Shown piece after piece: positions 18,292-28,365 of a stretch of 64,000 nt of DNA. The notes under the pieces were generated by a model, which made no database searches, had not been told where the DNA came from, and saw only the letters and a list, made by a program, of their open reading frames with translations. The stretch's first letter is position 1, and each line of letters starts with the position of its first letter. The stretch lies in contig NZ_CP068047.1 of assembly GCF_016698645.1 (NCBI RefSeq), forward strand, positions 620,001 through 684,000. Reading direction: 5' to 3'. The stretch comes from Devosia oryziradicis. Lineage in GTDB: Bacteria > Pseudomonadota > Alphaproteobacteria > Rhizobiales > Devosiaceae. A program made the translations under genes and the position numbers.

Positions 18292-19092
18292 ATGTCTTCG
18301 CCCGACCAGCAACAGCGCCTCCGCGCGCTGCGGGAGACCATTGCCGATATCGAACGCAAGCCGGCTCTGGCCGAGGCGCGGGCCCGGGTTGAAACCCAGG
18401 AAGGGCAGTTCCCCAATCTGGCGGGCGGATTGTTGCAGGAAGTGTTCACCGATGATCTTCGCAATGCGGGGGCAAGCCTTGGTTTTGCCTTGGCGCAGGC
18501 TCGGGGATTGCTGACTTCGCGGCGCGTTGCCATCGTCTATATCCAGTTGGCTGCCGAGGCCCAGAAACTTGGCATGCCCTATGGTCCCGGGCTGATCCAC
18601 TTCGGCCTTGATCCTGCTGCACTGGTCATGGTGCGTCCGGGGAGCGCTGCCGAACTGCTCTGGGCGGCAGAAGAGGCGTTGGCCTGCCGGGCGGTGGCAG
18701 GCGTTGTTGCCGATATTTCCAGCCGGCAGAAGCTGCTCGATTTCACGTCGAGCCGGCGTCTCAGCCTGCGGGCGGCAGAAGCGGGGAGCTCGATGTTTCT
18801 CCTGCGCTACGGGCAATGGCGAGAGGCAAGTGCAGCGCATTTGCGATGGCATCTGCTGCCGAGTCGAAGCGAGCGGAAGAAATATGACGAAAGGGCGCCT
18901 GGCGGGCTGCGCTGGCATGTCCGGCTCGAGCGGGGATCTCTCGTCAGACAGCACGCCGAATGGGTGTTGGGATGGACCGAAAATGGAATTTCAAGCTTCA
19001 CTCCTCGCAACGACGATCACCCCCGCCAGTCGACGACGCTTTCTGGTGCTGTTTCTTCCAACCTGGCCGACCGACTACCTCAAGCGGGTTGA
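18292..19092 (+). CDS. imuA: ImuA, RecA-like accessory factor of the mutasome
   Basis: A 266-residue SulA/RecA-superfamily protein. The central part has the RecA-like core (VAIVYIQLAAEAQKLGMPYGPGL, MVRPGSAAELLWAAEEAL, AVAGVVADI), but no consensus Walker A motif, as usual for ImuA. With ImuB and DnaE2 it carries out SOS mutagenic translesion synthesis. It starts 17 bases after a LexA box, so it is DNA-damage inducible. Its 3' end overlaps imuB by 110 bases, indicating translational coupling. Confidence 0.92.
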   Translation: MSSPDQQQRLRALRETIADIERKPALAEARARVETQEGQFPNLAGGLLQEVFTDDLRNAGASLGFALAQARGLLTSRRVAIVYIQLAAEAQKLGMPYGPGLIHFGLDPAALVMVRPGSAAELLWAAEEALACRAVAGVVADISSRQKLLDFTSSRRLSLRAAEAGSSMFLLRYGQWREASAAHLRWHLLPSRSERKKYDERAPGGLRWHVRLERGSLVRQHAEWVLGWTENGISSFTPRNDDHPRQSTTLSGAVSSNLADRLPQAG

Positions 19093-20650
19093 TCGCGGTC
19101 TAGCTTCGCCATTGGCGCTTTACGAAAGAATCAAAGGCGGGCTGAGAATTTCGGCCCTCGACAGCGAAGCCGGACGGGCTGGCATTAGGATGGGACAAAG
19201 CGTAGCCGATGCGCGAGCATTGGTGCCCAGTCTGGTCGTGCAGGAAATGAACCGCCCGCTGCTGGAAGCCGGCTTTGCCGATTTCGCGGACTGGCATTCC
19301 AATGCCAGTCCCCTTGTCGCCGTCATGGAGGATATCAGCCGCTTCGGTGACCTGGTGCTCGACATTACCGGGGTTGCCCATCTGTTTGGTGACGAGCGTG
19401 CCATGCTGCGCGAGTTGCTCACAAGATTGCGCATGCTGGGTTATACGGTGGCGGGTGCTATCGCTCCCACCATAGGGGCGGCCTGGGGCATCAGCCATTT
19501 TGCTCGAAGCCAGGTGGTCGAGGACGAGGCCCTGGCCGGGCTTGTCGATGCCTTGCCAGTTGCGGCATTGCGGCTGAGTGAGGCTCAGATTGCGTCACTC
19601 ACGCAGATGGGCCTTACAACAATAGGGCAATTACGACAGCGCCCGCGCAAGCCGTTACAGGCCAGGTTTGGCCAATCCCTACTGACCCGGATCGATCAGG
19701 CCTATGGCTTAATCGAAGAACGAATGACGCCTCGTTTGCCGCTCGCCGAGCAGCATGTCGAGCGGCGCTTCGCCGAGCCGATCGGGTTGATGGACGATGT
19801 GCTGGCCTGTGCCCACGATCTTGCCATCAGGCTTGCTCATCAACTGGAAGCCACAGGGCAGGGGGCACAAGCCTTTCACCTGTTTCTGTATCGTGTCGAC
19901 CACAAGGTTATGACGCTCTCGGTCAATTCCGCCCGCGTTACGCGAAACCCGCAGCATATTTGCCAGCTATTCGAGCACAGGTCAGAGCGGCTCCAGGGAG
20001 AATACGACGCCGGTTTCGGCATCGACATGATCCGGTTGGCCGCCAGTTCTCTGGACACACTCGAGCCGAACCAGCTCGGCGTATTCAGTGCGGAAGACGG
20101 AACCGAGGACCTCGCCCAGCTCAATGATCGCATGGCGAGTCGCCTGGGTGCGATGGCTGTGTTGCGCACACAGTTGATAGCCAGTCACCTCCCCGAACGA
20201 GCAGCCAGGCTGGTGCCCAGCCAGGCAATGGCCGAAATCGCTACGTTACCCCAGCCAGGCCTCAACCGGCCACTGCGTCTCCTGCCGGCGCCCGAACCGG
20301 TATTGATCAGTGCCGAAGTTCCCGATGGCCTACCGGCGTCCATGATCTGGCGTCGTCAATCCTACCGGCTGGTGAGGGGCGCCGGTCCGGAGCGGCTGGG
20401 TGCAGAATGGTGGCGAAAGGAAGAACGGCTTCTGCTTGTGCCTCCATCAGAACCCGAGGATCCCTCACAAGCCGAAAAGCCCGGCATTGCCCCCTATATG
20501 CCTGACTTGCCCGTTCACGAAGCCGAGGCGCAGACCCGAGACTATTACCGGGTTGAAGACGAGGAAGGACGCCGTTTTTGGGTCTTCCGCCTGGGATTTT
20601 ACGGCGGTCCTCGCATGCCAACCTGGTATCTGCAGGGCTTTTTTGCATGA
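18983..20650 (+). CDS. imuB: ImuB, Y-family polymerase-like mutasome hub
   Basis: A 555-residue inactive Y-family homologue. It begins RRFLVLFLPTWPTDYLKR about residue 15. The palm segment FGDLVLDITGVAHLFGDE lacks the canonical acidic catalytic arrangement, as expected. NQLGVF (QLGVF at residues 364-368) fits the beta-clamp-binding motif by which ImuB brings DnaE2 to the clamp. The exact start is uncertain because the gene overlaps imuA; ATG 18983 is the closest methionine before the conserved N-terminus. The stop is coupled to dnaE2 by an ATGA overlap. Confidence 0.92.
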   Translation: MEFQASLLATTITPASRRRFLVLFLPTWPTDYLKRVDRGLASPLALYERIKGGLRISALDSEAGRAGIRMGQSVADARALVPSLVVQEMNRPLLEAGFADFADWHSNASPLVAVMEDISRFGDLVLDITGVAHLFGDERAMLRELLTRLRMLGYTVAGAIAPTIGAAWGISHFARSQVVEDEALAGLVDALPVAALRLSEAQIASLTQMGLTTIGQLRQRPRKPLQARFGQSLLTRIDQAYGLIEERMTPRLPLAEQHVERRFAEPIGLMDDVLACAHDLAIRLAHQLEATGQGAQAFHLFLYRVDHKVMTLSVNSARVTRNPQHICQLFEHRSERLQGEYDAGFGIDMIRLAASSLDTLEPNQLGVFSAEDGTEDLAQLNDRMASRLGAMAVLRTQLIASHLPERAARLVPSQAMAEIATLPQPGLNRPLRLLPAPEPVLISAEVPDGLPASMIWRRQSYRLVRGAGPERLGAEWWRKEERLLLVPPSEPEDPSQAEKPGIAPYMPDLPVHEAEAQTRDYYRVEDEEGRRFWVFRLGFYGGPRMPTWYLQGFFA

Positions 20651-23600
20651 GCAATGTGGTCGAACTGCCCAGGAGCCCGGCCAGGCTGGCTCCACCCAAA
20701 TCGGTACCCGCCTATGCAGAGCTGATCGGAACCAGCAATTTTTCTTTCCTGCGCGGCGCTTCTCATCCGGAGGAGCTCGTTTCGGCTGCCATCTATCTGG
20801 GCATGACCGCTTTCGGGCTTTGCGACCGCAACAGTTTTGCCGGCGTGGTTCGCGGCTATGTGGCTGCGCGTGACCACGATGATCGTCCGGAGCATTTTCG
20901 CTATCTGGTCGGCGTACGGCTTTGCTTTGCCGACGGGACGCCTGATATAATTGCCTATCCCCGTGATCGGCTCGCCTATGGGCGCTTGTGCAAGCTGCTG
21001 ACCGTTGGCAATCAGCGCGGTGAAAAGGGCAAACCAGTTCTCCTGTTCGCCGACCTGTTCGGATCAGGCAATCCGGCTCCCGAGGAGCAGGGCCCGCAGG
21101 AGAATTTTGCCCAGGGCCAATTGTTCATTCTGTTGCCGGATGAAACCGACTGGGCGCTGACCGAAAGGACATTGGCGCAGTTGAGCCAGGCAGCGCCAAA
21201 GCGGGTCTGGGTTGCCGGTACGCCGCGTTTTGATGGCGATGATCGCGCCAGGCTCAATCGTGTAGCAGCGCTCTCGAGGCAATATCAGGCCAGCATGATT
21301 GCCAGCAATGACGTGCTCTATCACGAGCCTGATCGGCGCATCATTGCTGACGTCGTGACCTGCATCCGTGAGCATAAGACGCTCGATGAGGCCGGTTGGC
21401 TGCTGTCGGCCAATGCGGAGCGGCACCTAAAGCTGCCCGAGGAAATGGCTCGCCTTTTCTCCGATCACCCTCAGGCCATTCTGGAGACGCAGAGGTTCAT
21501 CGGGCAGATCGGGTTCGCACTCAGCGACCTTGAATACAACTACCCAGAAGAAACCATAGGCAATGGCGAAACGGCCCAGCAAACGCTGGAACGATTGACT
21601 TGGGACGGCGCCAGAAAGCGCTTTCCCGAAGGCTTGCCCCCCGGCACGGAAGAGCAGATCCACAACGAACTCAGGCTCATCGATAAAAAAGGCTATGCCG
21701 CCTATTTTCTGACGGTTCAGGATATCGTGCGCTACGCCAGATACGACCTTGGCATTCTCTGCCAGGGGCGCGGTTCGGCCGCCAATTCCACGGTCTGCTA
21801 TTGCCTGGAAATAACCGAAGTCGATCCTCGGAAGGCGACGCTCGTCTTTGGCCGCTTCATCTCTACCGAACGGGACGAGCCTCCCGACATAGACGTGGAT
21901 TTCGAGCACGAGCGGCGCGAGGAGGTGATGCAGTACGTCTACAAGAAATATGGTGGCAAGCGCACTGGCCTGACGGCCAATGTCATTTCCTATCGATCGA
22001 AAAGCGCCATAAGGGAAGCAGCCAAGGTCTTCGGTGTCTCGGATGACACGGTCGCTGCCTTCAACCAGCTGCATTGGGGCTGGGGGTCGAAACTCGATCT
22101 GGCCAAGGTCAAGACCCTGGGCCTGAACCCCGATGATGCCGTGCTGGCGCAAATGTTCGAAGTGGTGAAGGTGTTGCGCGGCTTTCCGCGCCACCTGTCC
22201 CAGCATGTGGGTGGCTTTGTCATCACGCGCGATAGTCTTGAAAGCCTGGTGCCGATCAGCAAGTCGGCCATGGACAGCCGTACCATCATCGAATGGAACA
22301 AGGATGACATCGACGCCTTGAAGATTCTCAAGGTTGATATCTTGGCGCTGGGCATGCTGACCTGCCTGCAGCGCGCTTTCGGCCTGCTTGAAAAGCACTA
22401 CGGTCGAAAGGTCGAGCTGGCCGAGCTGCAGAACGAGGAATACCGGCACCCGCAACGTGCGGTGCCCGTTTATGAAATGACCCACAGGGCGGATACGATC
22501 GGCGTGTTTCAGATCGAAAGCCGGGCGCAGATGACCATGCTGCCACGCCTCAAGCCAAAGGAGTTTTATGATCTGGTCATCGAAGTGGCCATCGTGCGCC
22601 CGGGGCCGATCCAGGGGGGCATGGTTCATCCCTATCTCAAGCGGCGCGAGGGTAAGGAGGTCTGGACACCGGATCCCGCAGATCCACTGGATCAGGTCCT
22701 CAAAAAGACCCTCGGTATCCCCCTGTTCCAGGAGCAAGCGATGCAGATGGCCATCAAGGGGGCGGGTTTCACGGCTGGGGAGGCCGATCAACTGCGTCGT
22801 GCCATGGCCGCCTGGCGCCGCACGGGCAAGATCGGCATCTTCAAGGACAAGTTCATCCAAGGGATGATGAACAATCCCGACAGGCAATATAGCGAGGAAT
22901 TTGCAAGGCGCTGCTTCTCACAGATCGAAGGATTTGCCGAATATGGTTTTCCAGAAAGCCATGCCGCGTCATTTGCCTTGCTGGTCTATGCCTCGTGCTG
23001 GCTGAAATGCCATTATCCGGATGTTTTCCTTTGCGCCTTGCTCAATTCGCAGCCCATGGGCTTTTATGCGCCCAGCCAGCTTGTGCGGGACGCAATCGAG
23101 CACGGCGTCGAAGTCCGCCCGCCCGATATCAACACCTCCAACAACGATTCTTCCCTTGAGGAAGACGGGTGGGCAGTCGTGGAACATATCTGGTCGCGTC
23201 ATAGCATGATGAAGGCAGACATCCGCTCCACGAAGGCCATCCGCCTCGGACTGCGACAGGTTGAAGGCCTTGCAAGCAAGGATATTGATCGCATCGTCGA
23301 AGAACGTATCAAGGGACGCTTCGAGTCTATTCGCGATGTCTGGCTCCGGACTGGCGTGCCCATCGCCAGCCTTGAAAAGCTGGCCCGGGCGGATGCCTTT
23401 TTAGAGTGCTTCAAGCTCAACAGACGAGAAGCTCTCTGGGCGGTGCGCGGGCTGGTTGGCACCTATGGAGCCGATACTTTGCCGCTGTTTCGGGCCTCCG
23501 GTGCGGTGGAAACGCAAATGGACCAGCCAGCCAACCTGCCGCTGATGTCTCCGGGAGAGGAGGTTATCCACGACTATGCCACGCTGTCGCTATCGCTCAA

Positions 23601-24108
23601 GGGCCACCCTGTGCAGTTCCTGCGACCGATGCTGGATGAGCGGGGCACCACGCGAGCGGTAAATCTCGCCATGGTGCCACCAGATGTGCGTATCGAAGTC
23701 GCCGGACTGGTACTGGTGCGCCAGCGGCCCGGAACGGCAAGCGGGGTGATCTTCGTGACACTCGAAGATGAGACCGGGGTTGCCAATCTTGTGGTCTGGC
23801 CGAAGCTTTTCGAGAATGACCAGTTGCGCAAGACGCTTCTGTCGAGCCGCATGCTCGCCGTGCGGGGCAAAGTGCAGCGGGAGGGCCTGGTCATCCACGT
23901 CATTGCCGAAGACATGGTCGATCTGACGCCACATCTGCTTGATCTGTCGCATGGCCTGGATATTGGCGACAGCGTTGTTGCGCGGGCCGACGAAGGCAAG
24001 TCGGGACCACCCGCCAGTGACAGCCGCAATCGCGACGCCCTTCGCGAAATCGAACGTGCGCGGCGGCAGGCTTATGCGGCGCTGCCGGGCGGGCGCAATT
24101 TCCACTAG
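20647..24108 (+). CDS. dnaE2: Error-prone DNA polymerase DnaE2 (ImuC)
   Basis: A 1,153-residue C-family polymerase, about the usual DnaE2 length. The N-terminal PHP domain starts [23 protein letters not shown]. The catalytic aspartates are in [20 protein letters not shown]. The helix-hairpin and OB-fold regions follow ([20 protein letters not shown]). It copies damaged templates with ImuA and ImuB. The start overlaps the imuB stop as ATGA. The 3' end overlaps the convergent pterin dehydratase gene by four bases. G+C looks modest for this genome (32 of 60 in 21961-22020). Confidence 0.96.
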   Translation: MSNVVELPRSPARLAPPKSVPAYAELIGTSNFSFLRGASHPEELVSAAIYLGMTAFGLCDRNSFAGVVRGYVAARDHDDRPEHFRYLVGVRLCFADGTPDIIAYPRDRLAYGRLCKLLTVGNQRGEKGKPVLLFADLFGSGNPAPEEQGPQENFAQGQLFILLPDETDWALTERTLAQLSQAAPKRVWVAGTPRFDGDDRARLNRVAALSRQYQASMIASNDVLYHEPDRRIIADVVTCIREHKTLDEAGWLLSANAERHLKLPEEMARLFSDHPQAILETQRFIGQIGFALSDLEYNYPEETIGNGETAQQTLERLTWDGARKRFPEGLPPGTEEQIHNELRLIDKKGYAAYFLTVQDIVRYARYDLGILCQGRGSAANSTVCYCLEITEVDPRKATLVFGRFISTERDEPPDIDVDFEHERREEVMQYVYKKYGGKRTGLTANVISYRSKSAIREAAKVFGVSDDTVAAFNQLHWGWGSKLDLAKVKTLGLNPDDAVLAQMFEVVKVLRGFPRHLSQHVGGFVITRDSLESLVPISKSAMDSRTIIEWNKDDIDALKILKVDILALGMLTCLQRAFGLLEKHYGRKVELAELQNEEYRHPQRAVPVYEMTHRADTIGVFQIESRAQMTMLPRLKPKEFYDLVIEVAIVRPGPIQGGMVHPYLKRREGKEVWTPDPADPLDQVLKKTLGIPLFQEQAMQMAIKGAGFTAGEADQLRRAMAAWRRTGKIGIFKDKFIQGMMNNPDRQYSEEFARRCFSQIEGFAEYGFPESHAASFALLVYASCWLKCHYPDVFLCALLNSQPMGFYAPSQLVRDAIEHGVEVRPPDINTSNNDSSLEEDGWAVVEHIWSRHSMMKADIRSTKAIRLGLRQVEGLASKDIDRIVEERIKGRFESIRDVWLRTGVPIASLEKLARADAFLECFKLNRREALWAVRGLVGTYGADTLPLFRASGAVETQMDQPANLPLMSPGEEVIHDYATLSLSLKGHPVQFLRPMLDERGTTRAVNLAMVPPDVRIEVAGLVLVRQRPGTASGVIFVTLEDETGVANLVVWPKLFENDQLRKTLLSSRMLAVRGKVQREGLVIHVIAEDMVDLTPHLLDLSHGLDIGDSVVARADEGKSGPPASDSRNRDALREIERARRQAYAALPGGRNFH

Positions 24109-24395
24109 GCGAGTAGCTTGTCGATCGCCTGGGCCAGTGCGATGTCCCTGGCGCTGAGTCCGCCGGCGTCGTGGGTGGACAGGCTTATGGTCACGCTGTT
24201 GTAGGTGTTGGACCAATCGGGATGATGGCCAGCCTTCTCGGCCGCCAGCGCAACCCGGGTCATGAAAGCAAAGGCTTCGGAAAAATCCTTGAACTTGAAG
24301 GCCCGGGCAATGGCGCCGCTCGTGGCGTCATAAACCCAGCCATCCAGACCGCGCAGCGCCGTCTCGCGTTGGCCGTCGCTCAGCTTTTCAACCAT
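24105..24395 (-). CDS. 4a-hydroxytetrahydrobiopterin dehydratase
   Basis: A 96-residue pterin-4a-carbinolamine dehydratase. The active-site motif is complete: [46 protein letters not shown] is the preceding helix. The enzyme recycles the pterin cofactor of aromatic amino acid hydroxylases, or serves molybdopterin or dimerisation roles. No hydroxylase gene is nearby, so the physiological role is open. It overlaps the dnaE2 stop by four bases. Confidence 0.93.
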   Translation of the reverse strand: MVEKLSDGQRETALRGLDGWVYDATSGAIARAFKFKDFSEAFAFMTRVALAAEKAGHHPDWSNTYNSVTISLSTHDAGGLSARDIALAQAIDKLLA

Positions 24396-24558
24396 GGTTC
24401 ACCTTTCGCGCCCTGGCCGGTGACACCGCAATACAGCGTCACGGCCGATCTTAACGCCTTTGCAAGCAGTTTGGTCGCAGCCTTCAACAGGCTCGAATTG
24501 CTATGGCAAACAAGGCCGGAACGGCCACCTGCCCCATCGGTTCGCGAGCGGGAGAGGC

Positions 24559-25797
24559 ATGCGCGTGGTTTGGATCCGACGGCTGACTGGGCTAGCCTGC
24601 GCCATTGCTCTGAGCGTCCCCGCCCGGGCGGCCGATCTCGTGATCTATCACAACTGGGCGTCGCCGGCTGAACTCTCCGCGCTCAACGTGCTGCGCGACG
24701 AGCTGGAGGCGCATGGACACCGCTGGATGCCGTTGGCCATCCCGCACGATGCCAATGGCAATTTCGACGTGGTGCAGCTGATCGAAGGCGGCACCTCGCC
24801 CAATGCATTCCTGCAGATGCAGCCGGAAATCTACCGGGCGCTCGAGCGGGAGGGAAAGGTCCTGCATCTGGAGGATCAGTTCGCCGGCAATGGCGTGCTG
24901 GCCCAGCTGCCGCAGGTGGTACGCGACGCCATCACCATCGATGGCGCCATCGTCAAGATTCCGGCGACCATCCACACCGATGCCATGCTCTACTACAATC
25001 GCCGCGTCGCCCAGGCCGCGGGCATCGACCCGGAGCGCTGGAACTCGCTCGAGGATATGTGGGCCGATTTCGCCGCGGTGCGTGCCGCCGGCTTTCAACC
25101 CATTGCCGTGGGTGCGCAGCCCTGGCAGGTGGGCTACCTGACCCATGCCCTGGTGGCCAGCCTGGGCGCGCCAGGGGTCTATGAGGGGCTCTATGGGCAA
25201 ACCCCCGATCCGCAGGTGCTTTACGATGCCAGTCTGCTGGAGGTGTTTGACTGGCTGCGGCGCTTCCAGCAGGAAGCCGATGCCGAGGCGGTGAACCGCG
25301 ACTGGAACATGGCCACCAATATGGTGATCAACGGCCAGGCGCTGCTGCAGCTACAGGGCGACTGGATGAAAGGCGAATGGCGGGCCGCCGGCAAGAACGA
25401 CATCGATGACTTCGGCTGCCGCTTCGTGCCCGGCGCCGTCCATGTTCCGGTCACGGTCGATAGCTGGGGTCTGCTGGGCGGGACGTCGCCGGACATGGAA
25501 TCGGCGGAGCGCGCCTTTGCCGATGTGGTGCTCGATCCGGTCGTGCAAGCCCGCTTTGCTGCCGCCAAGGGGTCGACCCCGGTCCGGCTCGACGCGCGCG
25601 GCGAAATCGACAGCTGTTCGAAAATGGCGTTGGGCGCCCTGGAGCGGGCCGATTTCGCACTGCCGACACCGCACCTGACCGCCTCCCCGGCCTGGATCGC
25701 CGCGGTGTGGGCGGTCGCCAATGCCTTCTGGAACGATGCGGCGATGACGCCGGCCGATGCCATTGCCGCGCTCAAGGTGGCGCAGGTCGCGCTCTAG
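24559..25797 (+). CDS. Orphan ABC sugar-type extracellular solute-binding protein
   Basis: A 412-residue periplasmic protein with a signal peptide (WIRRLTGLACAIALSVPARA) and family-1 binding-protein features: VIYHNWASPAELSALNVLRDELEA, GTSPNAFLQMQPE, IPATIHTDAMLYYNRRVAQAAGIDPE, and MATNMVINGQALLQLQGDWMKGEW. The family normally delivers sugars to CUT1 transporters, but no permease or ATPase gene is adjacent. A GGAGAGG overlaps the spacing region of the ATG at 24559. The next gene is a c-di-GMP enzyme, so a sensory role is conceivable but unsupported. Confidence 0.88.
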   Translation: MRVVWIRRLTGLACAIALSVPARAADLVIYHNWASPAELSALNVLRDELEAHGHRWMPLAIPHDANGNFDVVQLIEGGTSPNAFLQMQPEIYRALEREGKVLHLEDQFAGNGVLAQLPQVVRDAITIDGAIVKIPATIHTDAMLYYNRRVAQAAGIDPERWNSLEDMWADFAAVRAAGFQPIAVGAQPWQVGYLTHALVASLGAPGVYEGLYGQTPDPQVLYDASLLEVFDWLRRFQQEADAEAVNRDWNMATNMVINGQALLQLQGDWMKGEWRAAGKNDIDDFGCRFVPGAVHVPVTVDSWGLLGGTSPDMESAERAFADVVLDPVVQARFAAAKGSTPVRLDARGEIDSCSKMALGALERADFALPTPHLTASPAWIAAVWAVANAFWNDAAMTPADAIAALKVAQVAL

Positions 25798-25939
25798 CGG
25801 GCACACCGCCGACAATGCCTATCAATCCATTAAAGAGACATTCACCCTGCGCTCCGCAATTTTCCTGACGGGAGGAGAAGTGGCAAGGCGTTCTTAAGGC
25901 CTTTGGGTGGCTTGTGTATCGGCCAACCAGAGAGAATCC

Positions 25940-28240
25940 GTGTTTACCTCAGCGCGAAAAACCATGCCATCGCATGACTATGCGTCCGTGCTCCGCTCGG
26001 TCTATGGCGACCCCCGCACGTCGCTGGCCGGCTCGGTGGCAAGCGCCGCTGCAGCCTGGCTGACGGCCTACAGGACAGGCTCGCTTGCGCTCTATCTGGT
26101 GACATTGGCCTTTGTCGTCATCGGCCTGGCGCGCTATGCCAACATGCGGGCATTCTGGCGCGCGACGGGGCAGGACGAAAACGCCGCGCCCGCCGAGGTG
26201 TGGGAAACGCGCGCCCTGATCCATGGCGGCTTTCTGGCGGCGACCTATGGCGCCTGGTGCCTGATTTCCATGGCGGTGGTCAAGGACTCCTTTGCCGAGC
26301 TGGCCAGCGTGTCGATCTCGATTGCCATCATGGTGGGCGTGGTCGCGCGCAATTTCGGCCTCGACAGGCTGGTGGCGATCCAGATGCTGCTGATCATCGT
26401 GCCGCTATCGGTCGGCGTTGCCCTGCATGGCGATGTCTATCACGTGATCCTGGCGGCGCTGGTGGGACTCATTCTCACCAGTTTCCGCCGGCTCGCCGCC
26501 AATGTGCGCACCATCCTGCTCAGTGCCGTGCATGGCCGGGTGGAGGCCTCGCGGCTGGCGGCCGAACTCGACATGGCCATGGCGACGCTCGAACATGGTC
26601 TGTGCCTGCTCGACGAGCATGGCACGATTTCGGTGGTCAATGATCGCGCCGAGCGGCTGTTCGCGGCGATCGGCGTTGGGCCGCTCGTCGGCTTGCCGTT
26701 GCAGGGCGTACTCGAAACCATGGCGCAGCGGGGCGTACCGCGCACCGCGACCGGCCGCTTGCTCAATATCGTCGGGCAGGGCCAGTCGGGCAAGGTGCTG
26801 CTGTGCCTGGCCAATGCCCGCTACTTCGAGGTCACCGTCAGTACACGGCAGGGCCGCAGCGTCCTGCTGTTCGAGGATATCAGCGACCGCGTCGCCACCG
26901 AGGAGCGCATCAGCTACATGGCGCGCCATGACGTGCTGACCGGCCTGCCCAACAGGACCTATTTCGGCGAACTGACCAGCGAGGATCTCGATCAGCGGCG
27001 TGCCGAGCGGAGCGACGGTGGGCGTGTCGTATCGTTGATGATCATCGACGTCGACGACTTCAAGCACGTCAATGACAGCTTTGGACACCTGGTGGGCGAC
27101 GAGTTGCTGATGCAGGTGGCGCGCCGGCTGCGCAAGGCGCTGCCCGAGGATGCCGTTCTCGCCCGCCTGGGTGGCGATGAATTTGTGGCCTATCGGCGCA
27201 ATGTCGATCGCTTCGCCGCCGAAGCGGATGCCCAGCCGCTGCTCGAGGCGTTCCAGGCGCCGTTCCTGCTCGAAGGACTCAATCTCCAGGTCAATGTCAG
27301 CATCGGTCTGGTCATCAGCGCCAACCCCATTGATCTGGTGGATGACCTGATGACCAAGGCGGATCTGGCGCTCTACTCGGCCAAGGGCGACGGCAAGGCC
27401 AAAAGCCACGTCTTTCATGCCCAGATGGACATCGACTATCACTATAAGCAGCGCCTCAAGGCCGACCTGCGGCTGGCAATTCAGGAGGGCGGGCTGACCC
27501 TGGCCTTCCAGCCGCTGCTGGACGTGGCCACGCGCAAGGTGGTGGCCTGCGAGGCCCTGGCGCGCTGGAACCATCCCGAACTGGGGATGATCGCGCCCTC
27601 CGTCTTTATCCCGCTGGCCGAAGAAACGGGCCTCATATCCGACATCACCGCATGGGTGATCGCCGAAGCCATCAGCCAATGCCGCAGCTGGCCGGGCGAG
27701 GTCGGCGTCGCGGTCAATGTCTCGACGCGCGACTTCCGCGGCATGGATGTCGAAAAGGTGGTGGATGCCGCCTTGAGCGCCGCCGGCCTGCCACCGACCA
27801 GGCTTGAGATCGAAGTGACCGAAACGGCATTGATCGAAGAGCCCGAGATTGCCAAGTCGGTGCTGGAGGCGCTCGCGGCAAAAGGGGTTGAAATCGCCCT
27901 GGACGATTTCGGCACCGGCTATTCCTCGCTCAGCTATCTCTCGGCCCTGCCGTTCTCCAAGCTCAAGATCGACCGTTCCTTCGTGCAGGATATCGAAGCC
28001 AACGAGCGTTCGCTGCGCCTGCTGACCAATGTGGCGAGCCTGGGTCGGGACCTGGACCTGACGGTGGTGGCGGAAGGCGTTGAGACCTCAGGACAGTTCG
28101 ACCTGCTGCTGGCCAAGACGCAGATCCAGCAGGTGCAGGGCTACCTGTTCAGCCGTCCGCTGCCGGCGCGCGACATCCCCGAACTGATCGTGCATCTCAA
28201 CCACGACACGGTCATACCGCCCAAGCGCTACAAGATGTGA
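25940..28240 (+). CDS. Membrane-anchored GGDEF-EAL c-di-GMP enzyme
   Basis: About 766 residues. The N-terminal 170 residues hold several hydrophobic segments. A PAS-like region follows (AMATLEHGLCLLDEHGTISV). The GGDEF motif is intact at about residues 411-415, but the residues before it read LPEDAVLARL, so the RxxD inhibitory site is missing. EAL at about 538-540, DDFGTGYSSLSYL and AEGVETSGQ are intact, so phosphodiesterase activity is expected. The GTG at 25940 has AGAGAG upstream. GTG 25907 and ATG 25964 are alternatives. It lies 142 bases after the orphan binding protein. Confidence 0.9.
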   Translation: MFTSARKTMPSHDYASVLRSVYGDPRTSLAGSVASAAAAWLTAYRTGSLALYLVTLAFVVIGLARYANMRAFWRATGQDENAAPAEVWETRALIHGGFLAATYGAWCLISMAVVKDSFAELASVSISIAIMVGVVARNFGLDRLVAIQMLLIIVPLSVGVALHGDVYHVILAALVGLILTSFRRLAANVRTILLSAVHGRVEASRLAAELDMAMATLEHGLCLLDEHGTISVVNDRAERLFAAIGVGPLVGLPLQGVLETMAQRGVPRTATGRLLNIVGQGQSGKVLLCLANARYFEVTVSTRQGRSVLLFEDISDRVATEERISYMARHDVLTGLPNRTYFGELTSEDLDQRRAERSDGGRVVSLMIIDVDDFKHVNDSFGHLVGDELLMQVARRLRKALPEDAVLARLGGDEFVAYRRNVDRFAAEADAQPLLEAFQAPFLLEGLNLQVNVSIGLVISANPIDLVDDLMTKADLALYSAKGDGKAKSHVFHAQMDIDYHYKQRLKADLRLAIQEGGLTLAFQPLLDVATRKVVACEALARWNHPELGMIAPSVFIPLAEETGLISDITAWVIAEAISQCRSWPGEVGVAVNVSTRDFRGMDVEKVVDAALSAAGLPPTRLEIEVTETALIEEPEIAKSVLEALAAKGVEIALDDFGTGYSSLSYLSALPFSKLKIDRSFVQDIEANERSLRLLTNVASLGRDLDLTVVAEGVETSGQFDLLLAKTQIQQVQGYLFSRPLPARDIPELIVHLNHDTVIPPKRYKM

Positions 28241-28276
28241 CCCGCGCGCCCGAAGGGAGTGACGATAAAGGGGGAA

Positions 28277-28352
28277 TGGTGCCGCTTACGTGACTCGAAC
28301 ACGTGACCCCATCATTACGAATGATGTGCTCTACCAACTGAGCTAAAGCGGC
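28277..28352 (-). tRNA. tRNA-Thr (anticodon CGT)
   Basis: A 76-nt cloverleaf including an encoded CCA end (28277-28279). The acceptor arms GCCGCTT and AAGCGGC pair. The anticodon stem CATCA/TGATG holds loop TTCGTAA, with anticodon CGT at 28317-28319. The T arm is ACGTG-TTCGAGT-CACGT. It reads ACG codons. It lies 13 bases upstream of the hemY stop, on the same strand. Confidence 0.96.
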
Positions 28353-28365
28353 AACGGGTGGCCTT

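Noticed and set aside
24105..24395. Phenylalanine hydroxylase operon
   Set aside because: Only the pterin dehydratase is present; the hydroxylase gene is absent nearby.
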